This document shows positions 19,106-27,577 of a stretch of DNA of 64,000 nucleotides, in pieces. This DNA is from Henriciella sp. (GTDB lineage Bacteria > Pseudomonadota > Alphaproteobacteria > Caulobacterales > Hyphomonadaceae). The stretch lies in assembly GCA_013213785.1 (NCBI GenBank), contig JABSPZ010000013.1, positions 42,330-106,329 of the forward strand. The letters are read 5' to 3'. Position 1 is the stretch's first letter; every line of letters begins with the position of its first letter. A program made the translations under genes and the position numbers. The notes beneath the pieces were generated by a model. It was given only the letters and a program-made list of their open reading frames with translations. It searched no databases and was not told the DNA's origin.

Positions 19106-20449
19106 ATGGCAGAACAGGTCCTCACTGACTTTATTCGCGCACTCCGTTCTGCGGATGTGCGTGTGTCGACCGGTGAGGCGATTGATGCGGCCGAGGCGGT
19201 AAAACTGATTGGATATGCCGATCGGCAACGCCTGCTCGATACGCTGCGTTGCGTCCTGGCGAAATCTCCGACTGAGAAAGAAGCCCATGATCGATTGTTC
19301 GATCTCTATTTCTCACGCCAGCCGGTGCCGCAAAGCGAGCCACCTGCGGAGGAAGAGTCTTCTGAAACATCATCGGAGGGCGAGGGACCGGGAGATCTCC
19401 TTGACCTGTTAGAGAACGGAGACGAGACCGCAATCGCCATGGCGATGGAGCGGGCCGGACAAGAGGCTGGGCTACAAGAGATCCGTTTTTCGACGCAAGT
19501 CTCTTACTACGCGCAGCAAATGATGAAGTCGCTTGGGATTGAGCGCCTTGAAGGCGAGATGATGCAAGCCTTCAGAGAGCGCACGGAAGAAGGGCAGGCT
19601 TACGCGGAAGAGCTGATTGAAGGGCGCAAAGAGATGTTCTCGCGTGCCCGTGAACACGCCAAACAGGCCTTTGAAACTTATGGCGCTGGCGCGACGCTTG
19701 CGTTCCGGGAAGACGTCCTCGCAGAGACCGCTTTGACGGCTTTGGATGTCCGCGATTTGGGACGCATGCAGGTTCTGGTTCAGAAGATCGCCAAACGCCT
19801 CGCTGTGAAACACTCGCGGCGTCGCCGCAAAAAGAACCGCGGCCAGCTCGATGTCCGAAAGACCCTGCGCGCGAATGCGGGCTTTGATGGCGTCCCGTTC
19901 GATTTGGCCTGGAAACAGACCAAGCGAGATCGCGCGAAAATCGTTGCTGTCTGTGATGTGTCCGGATCGGTAGCGCGGGTTGTTCGTTTCTTCTTGATGC
20001 TGCTCTACAGTTTGAATGAGGTGGTTCCAGACATCGAGTCGTTCGCATTTTCGGGGCGTTTGGAGGATGTTGGGGATACTCTGGAGACAGACGATTTCGC
20101 GGCGGCGATGGACAAGATCGTCAATTCGATTGGCATGAGTTCAACTGATTATGGACAGTCGCTTTCCGACCTAAAGATGAACCATTGGAATGCCCTCGAT
20201 CGCCGAACCACTTTGATCGTGCTCGGGGACGGGCGATCCAACTATGGCGATCCGCGCTTGGACTTGTTCCGGGAAGCAGCCGCGCGCGTGAAACGTGTCA
20301 TTTGGCTAACGCCGGAAGGCGAGAGCATGTGGGGCAGCGGTGACAGCGAGTTACCGCGCTACCGCCCGCATTGTCATACGATGAAGCAGGTAACGACGAT
20401 CAAAGACCTGGAACGCATCCTGGACGAAGCTTTGTCGCGGTATCAATAG
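19106..20449 (+). CDS. CoxE-like von Willebrand A protein
   Basis: A 447-residue cytosolic protein with an N-terminal helical part, an acidic linker (SEPPAEEESSETSSEGEG) and a C-terminal VWA domain whose MIDAS begins at D284 in CDVSGSVAR. It belongs to the CoxE-like family that works with MoxR/CoxD ATPases. The gene begins immediately after the moxR stop. In carbon-monoxide oxidisers this pair helps insert the Mo-Cu cofactor, but no cox structural genes are seen here, so only a general metal-enzyme or complex-assembly role is supported. It ends 7 bases inside the convergent hemW gene. Confidence 0.9.
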   Translation: MAEQVLTDFIRALRSADVRVSTGEAIDAAEAVKLIGYADRQRLLDTLRCVLAKSPTEKEAHDRLFDLYFSRQPVPQSEPPAEEESSETSSEGEGPGDLLDLLENGDETAIAMAMERAGQEAGLQEIRFSTQVSYYAQQMMKSLGIERLEGEMMQAFRERTEEGQAYAEELIEGRKEMFSRAREHAKQAFETYGAGATLAFREDVLAETALTALDVRDLGRMQVLVQKIAKRLAVKHSRRRRKKNRGQLDVRKTLRANAGFDGVPFDLAWKQTKRDRAKIVAVCDVSGSVARVVRFFLMLLYSLNEVVPDIESFAFSGRLEDVGDTLETDDFAAAMDKIVNSIGMSSTDYGQSLSDLKMNHWNALDRRTTLIVLGDGRSNYGDPRLDLFREAAARVKRVIWLTPEGESMWGSGDSELPRYRPHCHTMKQVTTIKDLERILDEALSRYQ

Positions 20450-21588
20450 GGTACAAGCAAGCTAGCGATATAGTCTGCCATCAGGCGACCTGATTGGGTT
20501 AAATGAAGCTTTTGGCCTTCCTGTCGCGCGAGCTTTTGCTCGCTCAGGTTTGAGAGGACATCAGTGTCGACTGGCACGCCGAACAGCGTTTCAAATCGCT
20601 CTAAGTCGACCCCGCTCGTTGGCCGCAAGGCCATGGCGAGAAACTCAGTCGCCGTATCGTGTTGAGAGAGCTTATTCTGATCCGGCTTTTGCACCTCTAG
20701 GTAATCAGCTGGCCGCTTTTTCGCTTCCGTTGCCATCCGATGGCCGTTGATTGTCAGGCGGCCATGCGCGCCTGGACCAACCCCAATCCAATCGCCGCTC
20801 GCCCAATAAATATGGTTGTGCCGCGACTGAAAGGCGTCCGTTCGCGCGTGGTTTGAGACCTCATAAGCAGGAAGCCCATGCGCCTCGCAGACCTCCTGTG
20901 TGAGGTCATAGAGGTCGGCCTGGTCATCATCTTCCATGGGGACCAAATCGCCACGTGCCGCGCGTTTCCCGAATGCGGTGCGTTCTTCGATGGTCAGCTC
21001 GTAGAGAGAGAGATGCGGGGCACCTAGAGCCAGCGTATCGGTCAGCTCTTGTTGCCAGGCCTCAGCGGTCTGTCCAGGGCGGGCATAGATTAGGTCGACG
21101 GAGTGATTGTCGAAGTGCTTTTGTGTGCGTTCCACCGCGGCACGGGCATCCTTCCCATTGTGATCACGGCCAAGGAAGGCAAGCGCTTGATCGTCCAGGC
21201 TCTGGATCCCCAAGGACAGACGATTTATTCCGGCGAGCGCCCAATCTGACGGAGCGCCGCTCAGAACATCGTTCGGATTGGCTTCGAGTGAGATTTCAGC
21301 GTCTGTTTTAAGACCGAAGCTCGCTTGTGCAGCGGTCAGTATGCGCTCCATTTGTGCAGGCGAGAGTAAAGAGGGAGTGCCGCCGCCAAAAAAGACGGAA
21401 TCGAGCGGAGGATGTTCTGGCAGCGTGCTTCGATGCGCGCGAATATCGTCGACAATCGCCTGAACCAGAGGGTCACTCTCTCGATCCTTCGCGGCGTAGA
21501 CATTGAAATCGCAATAGGGGCAGATCCGGGCGCAATAGGGCCAGTGGATATAGAGTCCAAACCCAAATTCTGGCCCGACCGCGTTCAT
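20443..21588 (-). CDS. hemW: radical SAM heme chaperone HemW
   Basis: A 381-residue radical SAM protein. The cluster motif is C19-x3-C23-x2-C26 in YCARICPYCDFN. SAM-binding GGGTPS and the family core HFDNHSVDLIYARPGQT are present. HemW proteins bind haem and pass it to respiratory enzymes; they were long annotated as coproporphyrinogen III oxidases. The ATG overlaps the rdgB stop by one base (TAATG), so the genes are translationally coupled. The rdgB-hemW order is the usual alphaproteobacterial one. Confidence 0.94.
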   Translation of the reverse strand: MNAVGPEFGFGLYIHWPYCARICPYCDFNVYAAKDRESDPLVQAIVDDIRAHRSTLPEHPPLDSVFFGGGTPSLLSPAQMERILTAAQASFGLKTDAEISLEANPNDVLSGAPSDWALAGINRLSLGIQSLDDQALAFLGRDHNGKDARAAVERTQKHFDNHSVDLIYARPGQTAEAWQQELTDTLALGAPHLSLYELTIEERTAFGKRAARGDLVPMEDDDQADLYDLTQEVCEAHGLPAYEVSNHARTDAFQSRHNHIYWASGDWIGVGPGAHGRLTINGHRMATEAKKRPADYLEVQKPDQNKLSQHDTATEFLAMALRPTSGVDLERFETLFGVPVDTDVLSNLSEQKLARQEGQKLHLTQSGRLMADYIASLLVPY

Positions 21589-22187
21589 TAGAGCAGCGCC
21601 GCTTTTAGCTTCTCGAAGGCAACCGCTCGGTGGCTCATCGCATGTTTCTGAGCCGGTTCGAGTTCTGCAAAGGTGACCTCGTGTCCAACTGGCACAAAGA
21701 CGGGGTCATATCCGAAGCCCATTTCTCCGCGCGGTGGCCAGGTGAGCGTGCCGTGGACTTCGCCCCGAAACGTGACCTCTGTTCCATCGGGCCAAGCGAC
21801 GGCGAGGCAGCTGACGAATTTGGCGCTCCGGTCTTGGGCATCGATCGCGGCGAGTTCACGCTCAACTTTTTCCATTGCTTTGTAAAAGTCTCGTGGTTCA
21901 CCTGCCCAGATAGCAGTGTGCACACCCGGCATGCCGCCCAGCGCTGCAACTTCCAGCCCGCTATCGTCGGAAAGGGCCGGTGAACCTGTCGCCTGCGCTG
22001 CAGCGCGCGCTTTGATTAGCGCGTTTCCCTCGAACGTGAACTCGGTTTCATCGGGTTCGTCGAGGTCGAGTTCGATCCCGGAGACCACTTCAAACCCCAA
22101 GGGTTCAAAAAGATCTTTTAGTTCAGACACTTTGCCTTTGTTGTGCGTGGCGGCGACCAATCGGCCTGTCTGTAGTTTTCGCGACAT
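21588..22187 (-). CDS. rdgB: XTP/dITP diphosphatase (RdgB/HAM1)
   Basis: Removes non-canonical purine nucleotides (dITP, XTP, ITP) from the pool. The 199-residue protein has the family markers ATHNKGKVSEL at the start, SDDSGLEVAALGGMPGVHTA, and GFGYDPVFVP and SHRAVAFEKL near the end. It is the upstream partner of hemW. Rph, the usual next neighbour, lies 1.4 kb away because a DUF2975/HTH pair and pncC intervene. Confidence 0.96.
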   Translation of the reverse strand: MSRKLQTGRLVAATHNKGKVSELKDLFEPLGFEVVSGIELDLDEPDETEFTFEGNALIKARAAAQATGSPALSDDSGLEVAALGGMPGVHTAIWAGEPRDFYKAMEKVERELAAIDAQDRSAKFVSCLAVAWPDGTEVTFRGEVHGTLTWPPRGEMGFGYDPVFVPVGHEVTFAELEPAQKHAMSHRAVAFEKLKAALL

Positions 22188-22302
22188 GCAATGTGGCTCC
22201 GATCTTGCTTTTTGAACGAATAACCTTATCGTTTAACGGTAAGTTGGTGACTTTGTGCTATGTGACAAACGTAGCGAAATGACAGAAGGATGACATAAAC
22301 GC

Positions 22303-22833
22303 ATGTCAGGCACTCGCAAGAATTCAATGGCGGCGGTTCTGTCAACAGTCGTGACCGTGATTTTCTGGCTTGCTATTGTTCTCGGGACGATTCTGTTCGT
22401 GATTCTCGGAATTGGACTCCTTGGAAGCCTTAATGGCGGCGAATTGGACCTTCCATTGGTCGAAGCCCGCGCTGATGGTGTCCCGGCTGGACGCATTGCA
22501 GCGGCGCTTGTCGGCCTCGCCGTGTTCGCACCTGGGATTGCCTATGTGTGCGCGCAGCTCCGTAAAATTCTATCGACTTTGGCGGACGGCGACCCGTTTG
22601 TGCCAGAGAACGCGCCGCGTCTCACGCACATTGCGATTGCCATCTGTCTGGTTGAAATCATCCGCATCGCGTCAGTCTTGATCCTCGCGTCGACGGTCGA
22701 CCTGGGCGAGGGCTACGAAGCGAACATCAACATCAATATGGCCGTTTGGGGCGCAGTGATCGTACTCTTCATCCTGGCGCAAGTCTTCAAAGAGGGCACT
22801 CGCCTTCGCGAAGAAGAGAAAATGACAATTTAG
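22303..22833 (+). CDS. DUF2975 membrane protein
   Basis: A 176-residue membrane protein with about four membrane segments (residues 15-40, 60-82, 104-128, 142-160) that resembles the DUF2975 family. In many genomes DUF2975 proteins are encoded directly before a small HTH repressor, as here, where the next gene starts 12 bases later. The function of the pair is not known; a membrane sensor working with the regulator is a possibility only. AGAAGGATGAC precedes the ATG. Confidence 0.82.
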   Translation: MSGTRKNSMAAVLSTVVTVIFWLAIVLGTILFVILGIGLLGSLNGGELDLPLVEARADGVPAGRIAAALVGLAVFAPGIAYVCAQLRKILSTLADGDPFVPENAPRLTHIAIAICLVEIIRIASVLILASTVDLGEGYEANININMAVWGAVIVLFILAQVFKEGTRLREEEKMTI

Positions 22834-22845
22834 GAGGGCCATAAC

Positions 22846-23079
22846 GTGTCAATTCGTGTGACCCTTGATCGGGTTTTATTGGAAAAAAGAATGTCCCTGA
22901 CCGAGCTCTCTGAGCGGGTCGGCGTGACGCTCGCCAATCTCTCCATTTTGAAAACCGGCAAAGCCAAAGCCGTTCGGTTTTCAACGCTCGAAGCTTTGTG
23001 CCGCGAACTTGATTGTCAGCCTGGCGACATTCTTGTTTTCGAAGATGGTCAATCGAATGAGGCCAGTGAAGCGGCTTAA
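22846..23079 (+). CDS. small HTH regulator (YozG-like)
   Basis: A 77-residue XRE/Cro-like DNA-binding protein. The helix-turn-helix is LTELSERVGVTLANLSILKTGKAK, and the C-terminal FSTLEALCRELDCQPGDIL is typical of the YozG/YozI type. It starts at a GTG with AGGAGG upstream and follows the DUF2975 gene, so the two form an operon. It ends 4 bases inside pncC, convergently. Confidence 0.92.
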   Translation: MSIRVTLDRVLLEKRMSLTELSERVGVTLANLSILKTGKAKAVRFSTLEALCRELDCQPGDILVFEDGQSNEASEAA

Positions 23080-23555
23080 CGAAGCTGCTCGCTTAACAGC
23101 TCCAAAGCTGCCTCTGCAAACAGATACATATTCTCTCGTCTGTCGCTGAGGCCTGTTTCGACCGTTCGCGAGTGTTCGGTTGCTCCGACAACGCCGACGC
23201 ACACATGGCCGGCGGCGTCGCCATAGCCATTGCCACTCGGTCCAGACGCGCCGGTTTCACAAAGCCCCCAACTCGCATCCAGTTTCTCGCGGATCGTTCG
23301 CGCCATCAGACGCGCGTACGGCTCTGTCGCTGATCGCATGCCTTTAATATCGTCTCTGCCGAGGCCCATCAGGCCGCGAAACGCTTGCGGGGTGTAGATG
23401 ACCCCAGCGCCGCGATAGAAGGTTGACGCTCCTGGCACCGCGAGGAGCGCGGCGGAGATTAGCCCACCTGACGATGACTCCGAAATGGCAATGGTTTCGC
23501 CCCGCGATTTGAGGGCTGCGCCGATTTGCTCAGCAAAGGGAAGTAAGCGTTCCAT
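23076..23555 (-). CDS. pncC: CinA C-terminal domain, nicotinamide-nucleotide amidohydrolase
   Basis: A 159-residue stand-alone CinA C-terminal domain (PncC) that hydrolyses NMN to nicotinate mononucleotide in NAD recycling. Family markers are AISESSSGGLISAALLAVPGAS, ETGASGPSG and the GHVCVGV segment. There is no N-terminal CinA half. It lies three bases downstream of rph, so these are probably cotranscribed. Confidence 0.92.
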   Translation of the reverse strand: MERLLPFAEQIGAALKSRGETIAISESSSGGLISAALLAVPGASTFYRGAGVIYTPQAFRGLMGLGRDDIKGMRSATEPYARLMARTIREKLDASWGLCETGASGPSGNGYGDAAGHVCVGVVGATEHSRTVETGLSDRRENMYLFAEAALELLSEQLR

Positions 23556-23557
23556 CC

Positions 23558-24283
23558 TTATCCAATCGCTGCTTTCTGGGCCGCGAACAATTCGTTACAA
23601 CCTTTTTCAGCCAGTGCCATCATCGTGTCGACTTCGCTTCGCGTCATTGGACGCTCTTCACCGGTGCCTTGAAGTTCGATGATTCCGCCGTCTGAACTCA
23701 TTACGACGTTCATGTCAGCTTCACCGGCGCTATCCTCTGGGTAATCCAGATCAAGCACAGGAACATCCTTGTAGACACCGACTGAAATCGCGGCGGCTTG
23801 TTTGAGGATCGGGTCGCGCGAGATGACGCCCTCTTTTTGAAGATACTTGCACGCCAGAGCCAGCGCAACGAAGCCGCCTGTGATGGAGGCCGTGCGGGTT
23901 CCACCATCGGCTTGGATGACGTCGCAATCTATTGTGATTTGGTTCTCGCCGAGCGCTTCGAGATCGACCACAGAACGCAGCGACCGTCCGATCAAGCGCT
24001 GGATTTCCTGGGTGCGGCCTGATTGTTTTCCGGCGGCGGCTTCGCGCCGTCCTCGTGTATGTGTGGCGCGGGGAAGCATACCATACTCGCCGGTGACCCA
24101 GCCTGATCCTGAACCGCGCATCCAGCCCGGGACTTTGTCGGTCCAGCTGGCCGTGCATAAGACGTGCGTATGCCCGAACTTGGCAAAGCAAGAGCCTTCT
24201 GCGTAGCGCGTCACGCCGGTTTCGAGGTGAACTTCACGAAGTTGATCAGCGGTGCGGCCTGAGGGGCGGGCGAAGTCGGTCAT
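23558..24283 (-). CDS. rph: ribonuclease PH
   Basis: A 3'-5' phosphorolytic exoribonuclease that trims tRNA and rRNA ends. The 241-residue protein begins [18 protein letters not shown] and carries [30 protein letters not shown] and the phosphate-site region AVEPTRGGTR-like [18 protein letters not shown]. Standard length. It is followed by pncC with a three-base gap and is divergent, at a distance, from hrcA, the usual alphaproteobacterial arrangement. Confidence 0.97.
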   Translation of the reverse strand: MTDFARPSGRTADQLREVHLETGVTRYAEGSCFAKFGHTHVLCTASWTDKVPGWMRGSGSGWVTGEYGMLPRATHTRGRREAAAGKQSGRTQEIQRLIGRSLRSVVDLEALGENQITIDCDVIQADGGTRTASITGGFVALALACKYLQKEGVISRDPILKQAAAISVGVYKDVPVLDLDYPEDSAGEADMNVVMSSDGGIIELQGTGEERPMTRSEVDTMMALAEKGCNELFAAQKAAIG

Positions 24284-24377
24284 CTATCAATTCTTTCATA
24301 GCTTAAGCTGCACGGCGCAAATTGCGGGTTTTGGGTCTTGTGTCTAGGCTGACTTTCAACCTGGTGAGGATGGGACG

Positions 24378-25016
24378 TTGGATATCGAAGAGATGAAGGC
24401 CAAGGCGGCGCAATCAAAGCGCCCGCCGCGCAGTTTCGCTTATGAGCTGGCGCGGGTCTTTTTCTATGGCCTCTATCGTCTCATGGGATGGCGCGTTCTC
24501 GGCGAAGCGCCGCCGGATAAGAAAATGGTGATCATCGCGGCCCCGCACGAGACCAATTGGGATCTCACCCAAATGCTCGGCATCGCGTTTTACTATCGCA
24601 TTCCTGTGAGGTGGATGGGGAAGAAAAGCCTCGGTGAGGGGCCATTTGGGTGGTTGATGCGGTGGTGGGGATTGCTTCCCGTAGACCGGTCGGGGTCCAC
24701 CAAACTCGTGGATCAAGTGGTCGAGGCCTATCAGCAGGCAGATGAGCTTTGTCTCGTCATCGCGCCAGAAGGCACGCGCGCCGACGTCAAAGCGTGGAAA
24801 ACAGGGTTCTACAATATCGCCCTCGCTGCTGAGGTCCCGGTCGGGCTCGGATTCATCGACTATGAAAACAAATTTGGCGGTCTCCATGGCGCCTTAGTGC
24901 CGTTCGGAGATTATGTGGCGGATATGGAAAAAGTCGCTGAGTTTTACGCCGCGCGTGTGTCCCGCTTTAATCACCCGCTGACCGGAGAATCTATGAACTC
25001 AAAAGACTTGCGATAG
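24378..25016 (+). CDS. PlsC-like lysophospholipid acyltransferase
   Basis: A 212-residue acyltransferase of the PlsC superfamily. Its catalytic H-x4-D box is HETNWD near residue 56, and the second box is EGTRAD. Residues 22-38 and neighbouring segments are hydrophobic, suggesting membrane association. It would transfer an acyl group to a lysophospholipid or another lipid alcohol. The TTG at 24378 with GGATGGG upstream is a plausible start; the ATG five codons later is the alternative. No partner genes help to narrow the substrate. Confidence 0.85.
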   Translation: MDIEEMKAKAAQSKRPPRSFAYELARVFFYGLYRLMGWRVLGEAPPDKKMVIIAAPHETNWDLTQMLGIAFYYRIPVRWMGKKSLGEGPFGWLMRWWGLLPVDRSGSTKLVDQVVEAYQQADELCLVIAPEGTRADVKAWKTGFYNIALAAEVPVGLGFIDYENKFGGLHGALVPFGDYVADMEKVAEFYAARVSRFNHPLTGESMNSKDLR

Positions 25017-25157
25017 TCTTTGGATGTGGAAGCATTACTGCGTATGGAAAATTGCATCGAACTTCTTCTTAAATTAAAAAATGTCTAGTGCTCACTTCGT
25101 TTGCGCCCAGATTTGGTGTGCATTGCGGTTCCATCCAACGATAACTTGGGACATCTC

Positions 25158-25753
25158 ATGAAATATTTGCTGACTGCGTTTGCTCTAACTCTCTCCTCCG
25201 GCACAGCCGCGGCGGATAAGGTTGAGACAGGAAAAATTGTCTGGGACGCCGGAATTGTTGCGACCGACGGGGTCTACAACAGTCAAATCAGAGAGATCCA
25301 TCTTGTCTTCTCTCCAGTTGAACGAAACACAAACGGTGATGTGACCCATGTTGGAGCGCCAAATACGCGTCGGCATATTTTGGGAAATGGACGTCGTAAC
25401 TCAACTACATTTCGGGACCTCGACCTTCCCACCGGCGAGTACATTCTGCATCAAGTTGCGTTTCGCGATGGATACCAATCCTTCTGTCTTCTGGAAAAAA
25501 CCCAATGGTCGACGTGAAGGCTGGTGAAACGCAGTATTTGGGGCAATTTCAATTGAACGAGCCGTCCGGGTCCCCGACGCTTGATGCGGTATCTTATGTG
25601 CCAATCCATGGCATGGCATTCGACCTGGAGACTGCACAGCAAAGCCCTCACTGGCGCTACGGCGACGCAAAGGCCACGAAGATCGAAAGCGTTTTAATCG
25701 CGCCAGAGCATGGAGCATGCGGCGCGGCGGCGGTTAAAGTGGCCGCTTGGTGA
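25158..25753 (+). pseudogene. frameshifted secreted-protein gene
   Basis: The ATG at 25158 starts MKYLLTAFALTLSSGTAAADK, a Sec signal peptide ending at AAA. The frame stops at 25517, but the homopolymer A6 at 25495-25500 is one base short of joining the second frame. One extra A turns LLEKTQWST-stop into LLEKNPMVDVKAGETQYLGQF and continues to the stop at 25753, giving about 198 residues. The two halves are compositionally continuous. I recognise no family. A homopolymer sequencing indel, a genuine disabling mutation or slippage decoding are all possible; the first is most likely. Confidence 0.75.
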
Positions 25754-25758
25754 GCCAC

Positions 25759-25779
25759 GGATTGTATTGAACACAATCC
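25759..25779. promoter_or_regulatory. inverted repeat upstream of hrcA
   Basis: GGATTGT (25759-25765) and ACAATCC (25773-25779) are perfect reverse complements around a seven-base centre, about 60 bases before the hrcA start. It does not match the CIRCE consensus and has no T tract. It may be an operator for the hrcA-grpE operon or just the 3' end of the upstream transcript. Confidence 0.3.
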
Positions 25780-25804
25780 AATGTTGGCAATCGCGTCTGC
25801 CCAA

Positions 25805-25833
25805 TTGAAACTCACCCTTCTGCGCCTTATTCA
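25805..25833 (+). promoter_or_regulatory. possible hrcA promoter
   Basis: TTGAAA (25805-25810), a 17-base gap and TATTCA (25828-25833) make a fair sigma-70-type promoter. Its expected start point would fall at the hrcA ATG (25840), implying a leaderless message, which agrees with the absence of a ribosome binding site. Confidence 0.3.
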
Positions 25834-25839
25834 AAGCCT

Positions 25840-26910
25840 ATGAATGCGGACACTTCGATTATGCAGGCGCTCAATCAGCGCTCGCGTGACATCTTTAAGC
25901 AGATTGTCGAGACCTATCTCGAAACCGGCGAGCCCGTTGGATCACGGACCTTGTCCAAGGCCGGGATCGAGCTTTCGGCGGCCTCGATCCGCAACGTCAT
26001 GTCAGATCTCACGGATCTCGGCCTACTCGATGCACCGCATGTGTCTGCAGGTCGGATGCCGACCCATGCGGGCTTACGGCTTTTCGTCGATGGCTTCTTG
26101 GAGATGGGTGATCCGGGTCAGGCAGACCGCGCCGCCATTGAGGGGCGGCTGAACAGCGCGGGAAGAGATTTTAGCGGCGTATTGAAAGAGGCCTCATCGC
26201 TCTTATCAGGCCTTGCAGGCGGCGCCGGTCTGGTTTCATCGCCGACGCAAGACGCCGCAGTTCGCCATGTTGAGTTCGTGCCGCTCTCGACCGGAGAAGC
26301 GCTTTGCGTCCTCGTGAAAGAGCAGGGCGATGTCGAGAACCGACTCGTAAAAATTCCGGCGGGTTTGCCGCAAACCGTCCTGATCGAAGCTGGGAATTAT
26401 CTTGCCGCGCGTATGAAAGGCCGGACCTTGCATGAAGCAGCGGCAGATGTGCGCTCGGAAATTGCAACGCATCAGGCTCAGCTTGATGCAGCGACCGCTG
26501 ATCTGGTGCAGCGCGGTCTGGCTGAATGGAGCGGCGCCGCGCCTGGCGAAGAGCGCAGGCTCATCATTCAAGGCCGCGCCAACTTGCTTGATGATGCCTC
26601 CGCGGCCGAAGACATGGAGCGTGTCCGTCAGCTGTTTGATGTGCTGGAACGTCAGCAAGGGCTTTTAGAAGTGCTCGACTCAACGCGCGATGCTGACGGC
26701 GTGCGCCTGTTTATTGGATCAGAAAACAGTCTTTTTCCGCTCTCGGGTTCAAGCGTGATCGTTGCTCCCTATATGAACGGCGAACGTCAGGTGATTGGCG
26801 CCCTCGGAGTGATTGGGCCGACCCGGCTCAACTATGCGCGGGTGATACCAATGGTTGACTATACAGCACGGATGGTTGGAGAGGTGCTCGGCAAGCACCG
26901 CCAAGAATGA
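25840..26910 (+). CDS. hrcA: heat-inducible transcription repressor HrcA
   Basis: Represses class I heat-shock genes by binding CIRCE elements with help from GroEL. The 356-residue protein has the N-terminal winged helix with RSRDIFKQIVETYLETGEPVGSRTL and the hinge SAGRMPTHAGLRLFVD, then a long GAF-like part and the end MVDYTARMVGEVL. The ATG at 25840 is given; the ATG at 25861 is the alternative. No CIRCE is seen in the window, so its targets (groESL) lie elsewhere. It is cotranscribed with grpE, 13 bases downstream. Confidence 0.96.
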   Translation: MNADTSIMQALNQRSRDIFKQIVETYLETGEPVGSRTLSKAGIELSAASIRNVMSDLTDLGLLDAPHVSAGRMPTHAGLRLFVDGFLEMGDPGQADRAAIEGRLNSAGRDFSGVLKEASSLLSGLAGGAGLVSSPTQDAAVRHVEFVPLSTGEALCVLVKEQGDVENRLVKIPAGLPQTVLIEAGNYLAARMKGRTLHEAAADVRSEIATHQAQLDAATADLVQRGLAEWSGAAPGEERRLIIQGRANLLDDASAAEDMERVRQLFDVLERQQGLLEVLDSTRDADGVRLFIGSENSLFPLSGSSVIVAPYMNGERQVIGALGVIGPTRLNYARVIPMVDYTARMVGEVLGKHRQE

Positions 26911-26923
26911 GTGAATTGAAGCG

Positions 26924-27577
26924 ATGAGTGACGAAACAGTCAAAGACGACGCCCCAGAGCTGGGCCCAGATGCGAGCAAAGCCGATCTCAAAGCGGCGGC
27001 TGATGAGATTTTAAAGGCGGCCAAGGCGACTGAGCCAGAGGTAGAGACCGAGGTCGATGCCGAAGCTGATATCGAGGAACCGATTGAGCTGACACCAGAG
27101 CAGCAAATGCTCGCGCTCGAGGTCGAAAAGCAAGAACTGCGCGACCAGATGCTGCGCGCCATGGCGGAAATGGAAAATCTGCGGAAGCGGTCAGAGCGTG
27201 AAAAGAGCGACGCCCGTGTCTACGCGATCGAAAAGTTTGCGCGCGATCTTTTGAGCGTATCCGACAATATGGCCCGCGCCCTAGAAGCTTTGCCAGAGTC
27301 TGAGCGCGACGCGCTCACTGAGGGCGGCAAAGGCTTACTCGGCGGGATCGAGATGACGCAAAAAGAGCTGCACACGGTTCTAACGCGCCACGGCGTTACC
27401 GCGATTGAGGCGGAGCCGGGCGCGGCGTTTGACCCGAACTTGCACCAGGCCGTCGCGAACATTCCATCTGAGCATCCGAACGGCACGATTGCGAGCTTGT
27501 TCCAAGCTGGTTGGAAAATTGGCGATCGAACGCTCCGCGCCGCGATGGTGGCGGTGAGTGCAGGGCAGGCGAACTAG
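26924..27577 (+). CDS. grpE: nucleotide exchange factor GrpE
   Basis: The ADP-release factor for DnaK. The 217-residue protein has an acidic N-terminal extension, a long coiled coil (LALEVEKQELRDQMLRAMAEMENLRKR) and the GrpE core with GVTAIE, GAAFDPNLHQAV and the WKIGDRTLRAAMV end. It is in an operon with hrcA. It overlaps the convergent beta-propeller gene by four bases. dnaK lies 1.2 kb downstream on the same strand, separated by that minus-strand gene. Confidence 0.96.
   Translation: MSDETVKDDAPELGPDASKADLKAAADEILKAAKATEPEVETEVDAEADIEEPIELTPEQQMLALEVEKQELRDQMLRAMAEMENLRKRSEREKSDARVYAIEKFARDLLSVSDNMARALEALPESERDALTEGGKGLLGGIEMTQKELHTVLTRHGVTAIEAEPGAAFDPNLHQAVANIPSEHPNGTIASLFQAGWKIGDRTLRAAMVAVSAGQAN

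Noticed and set aside
25495..25502. Programmed -1 frameshift site at the A6 tract
   Set aside because: The sequence reads A-AAA-ACC in the zero frame, so the A-site codon cannot re-pair well after a shift (ACC to AAC), and no clear stimulatory stem follows. An indel is simpler.
25759..25779. CIRCE element for HrcA
   Set aside because: The arms GGATTGT/ACAATCC and the 7-base spacer do not match TTAGCACTC-N9-GAGTGCTAA.
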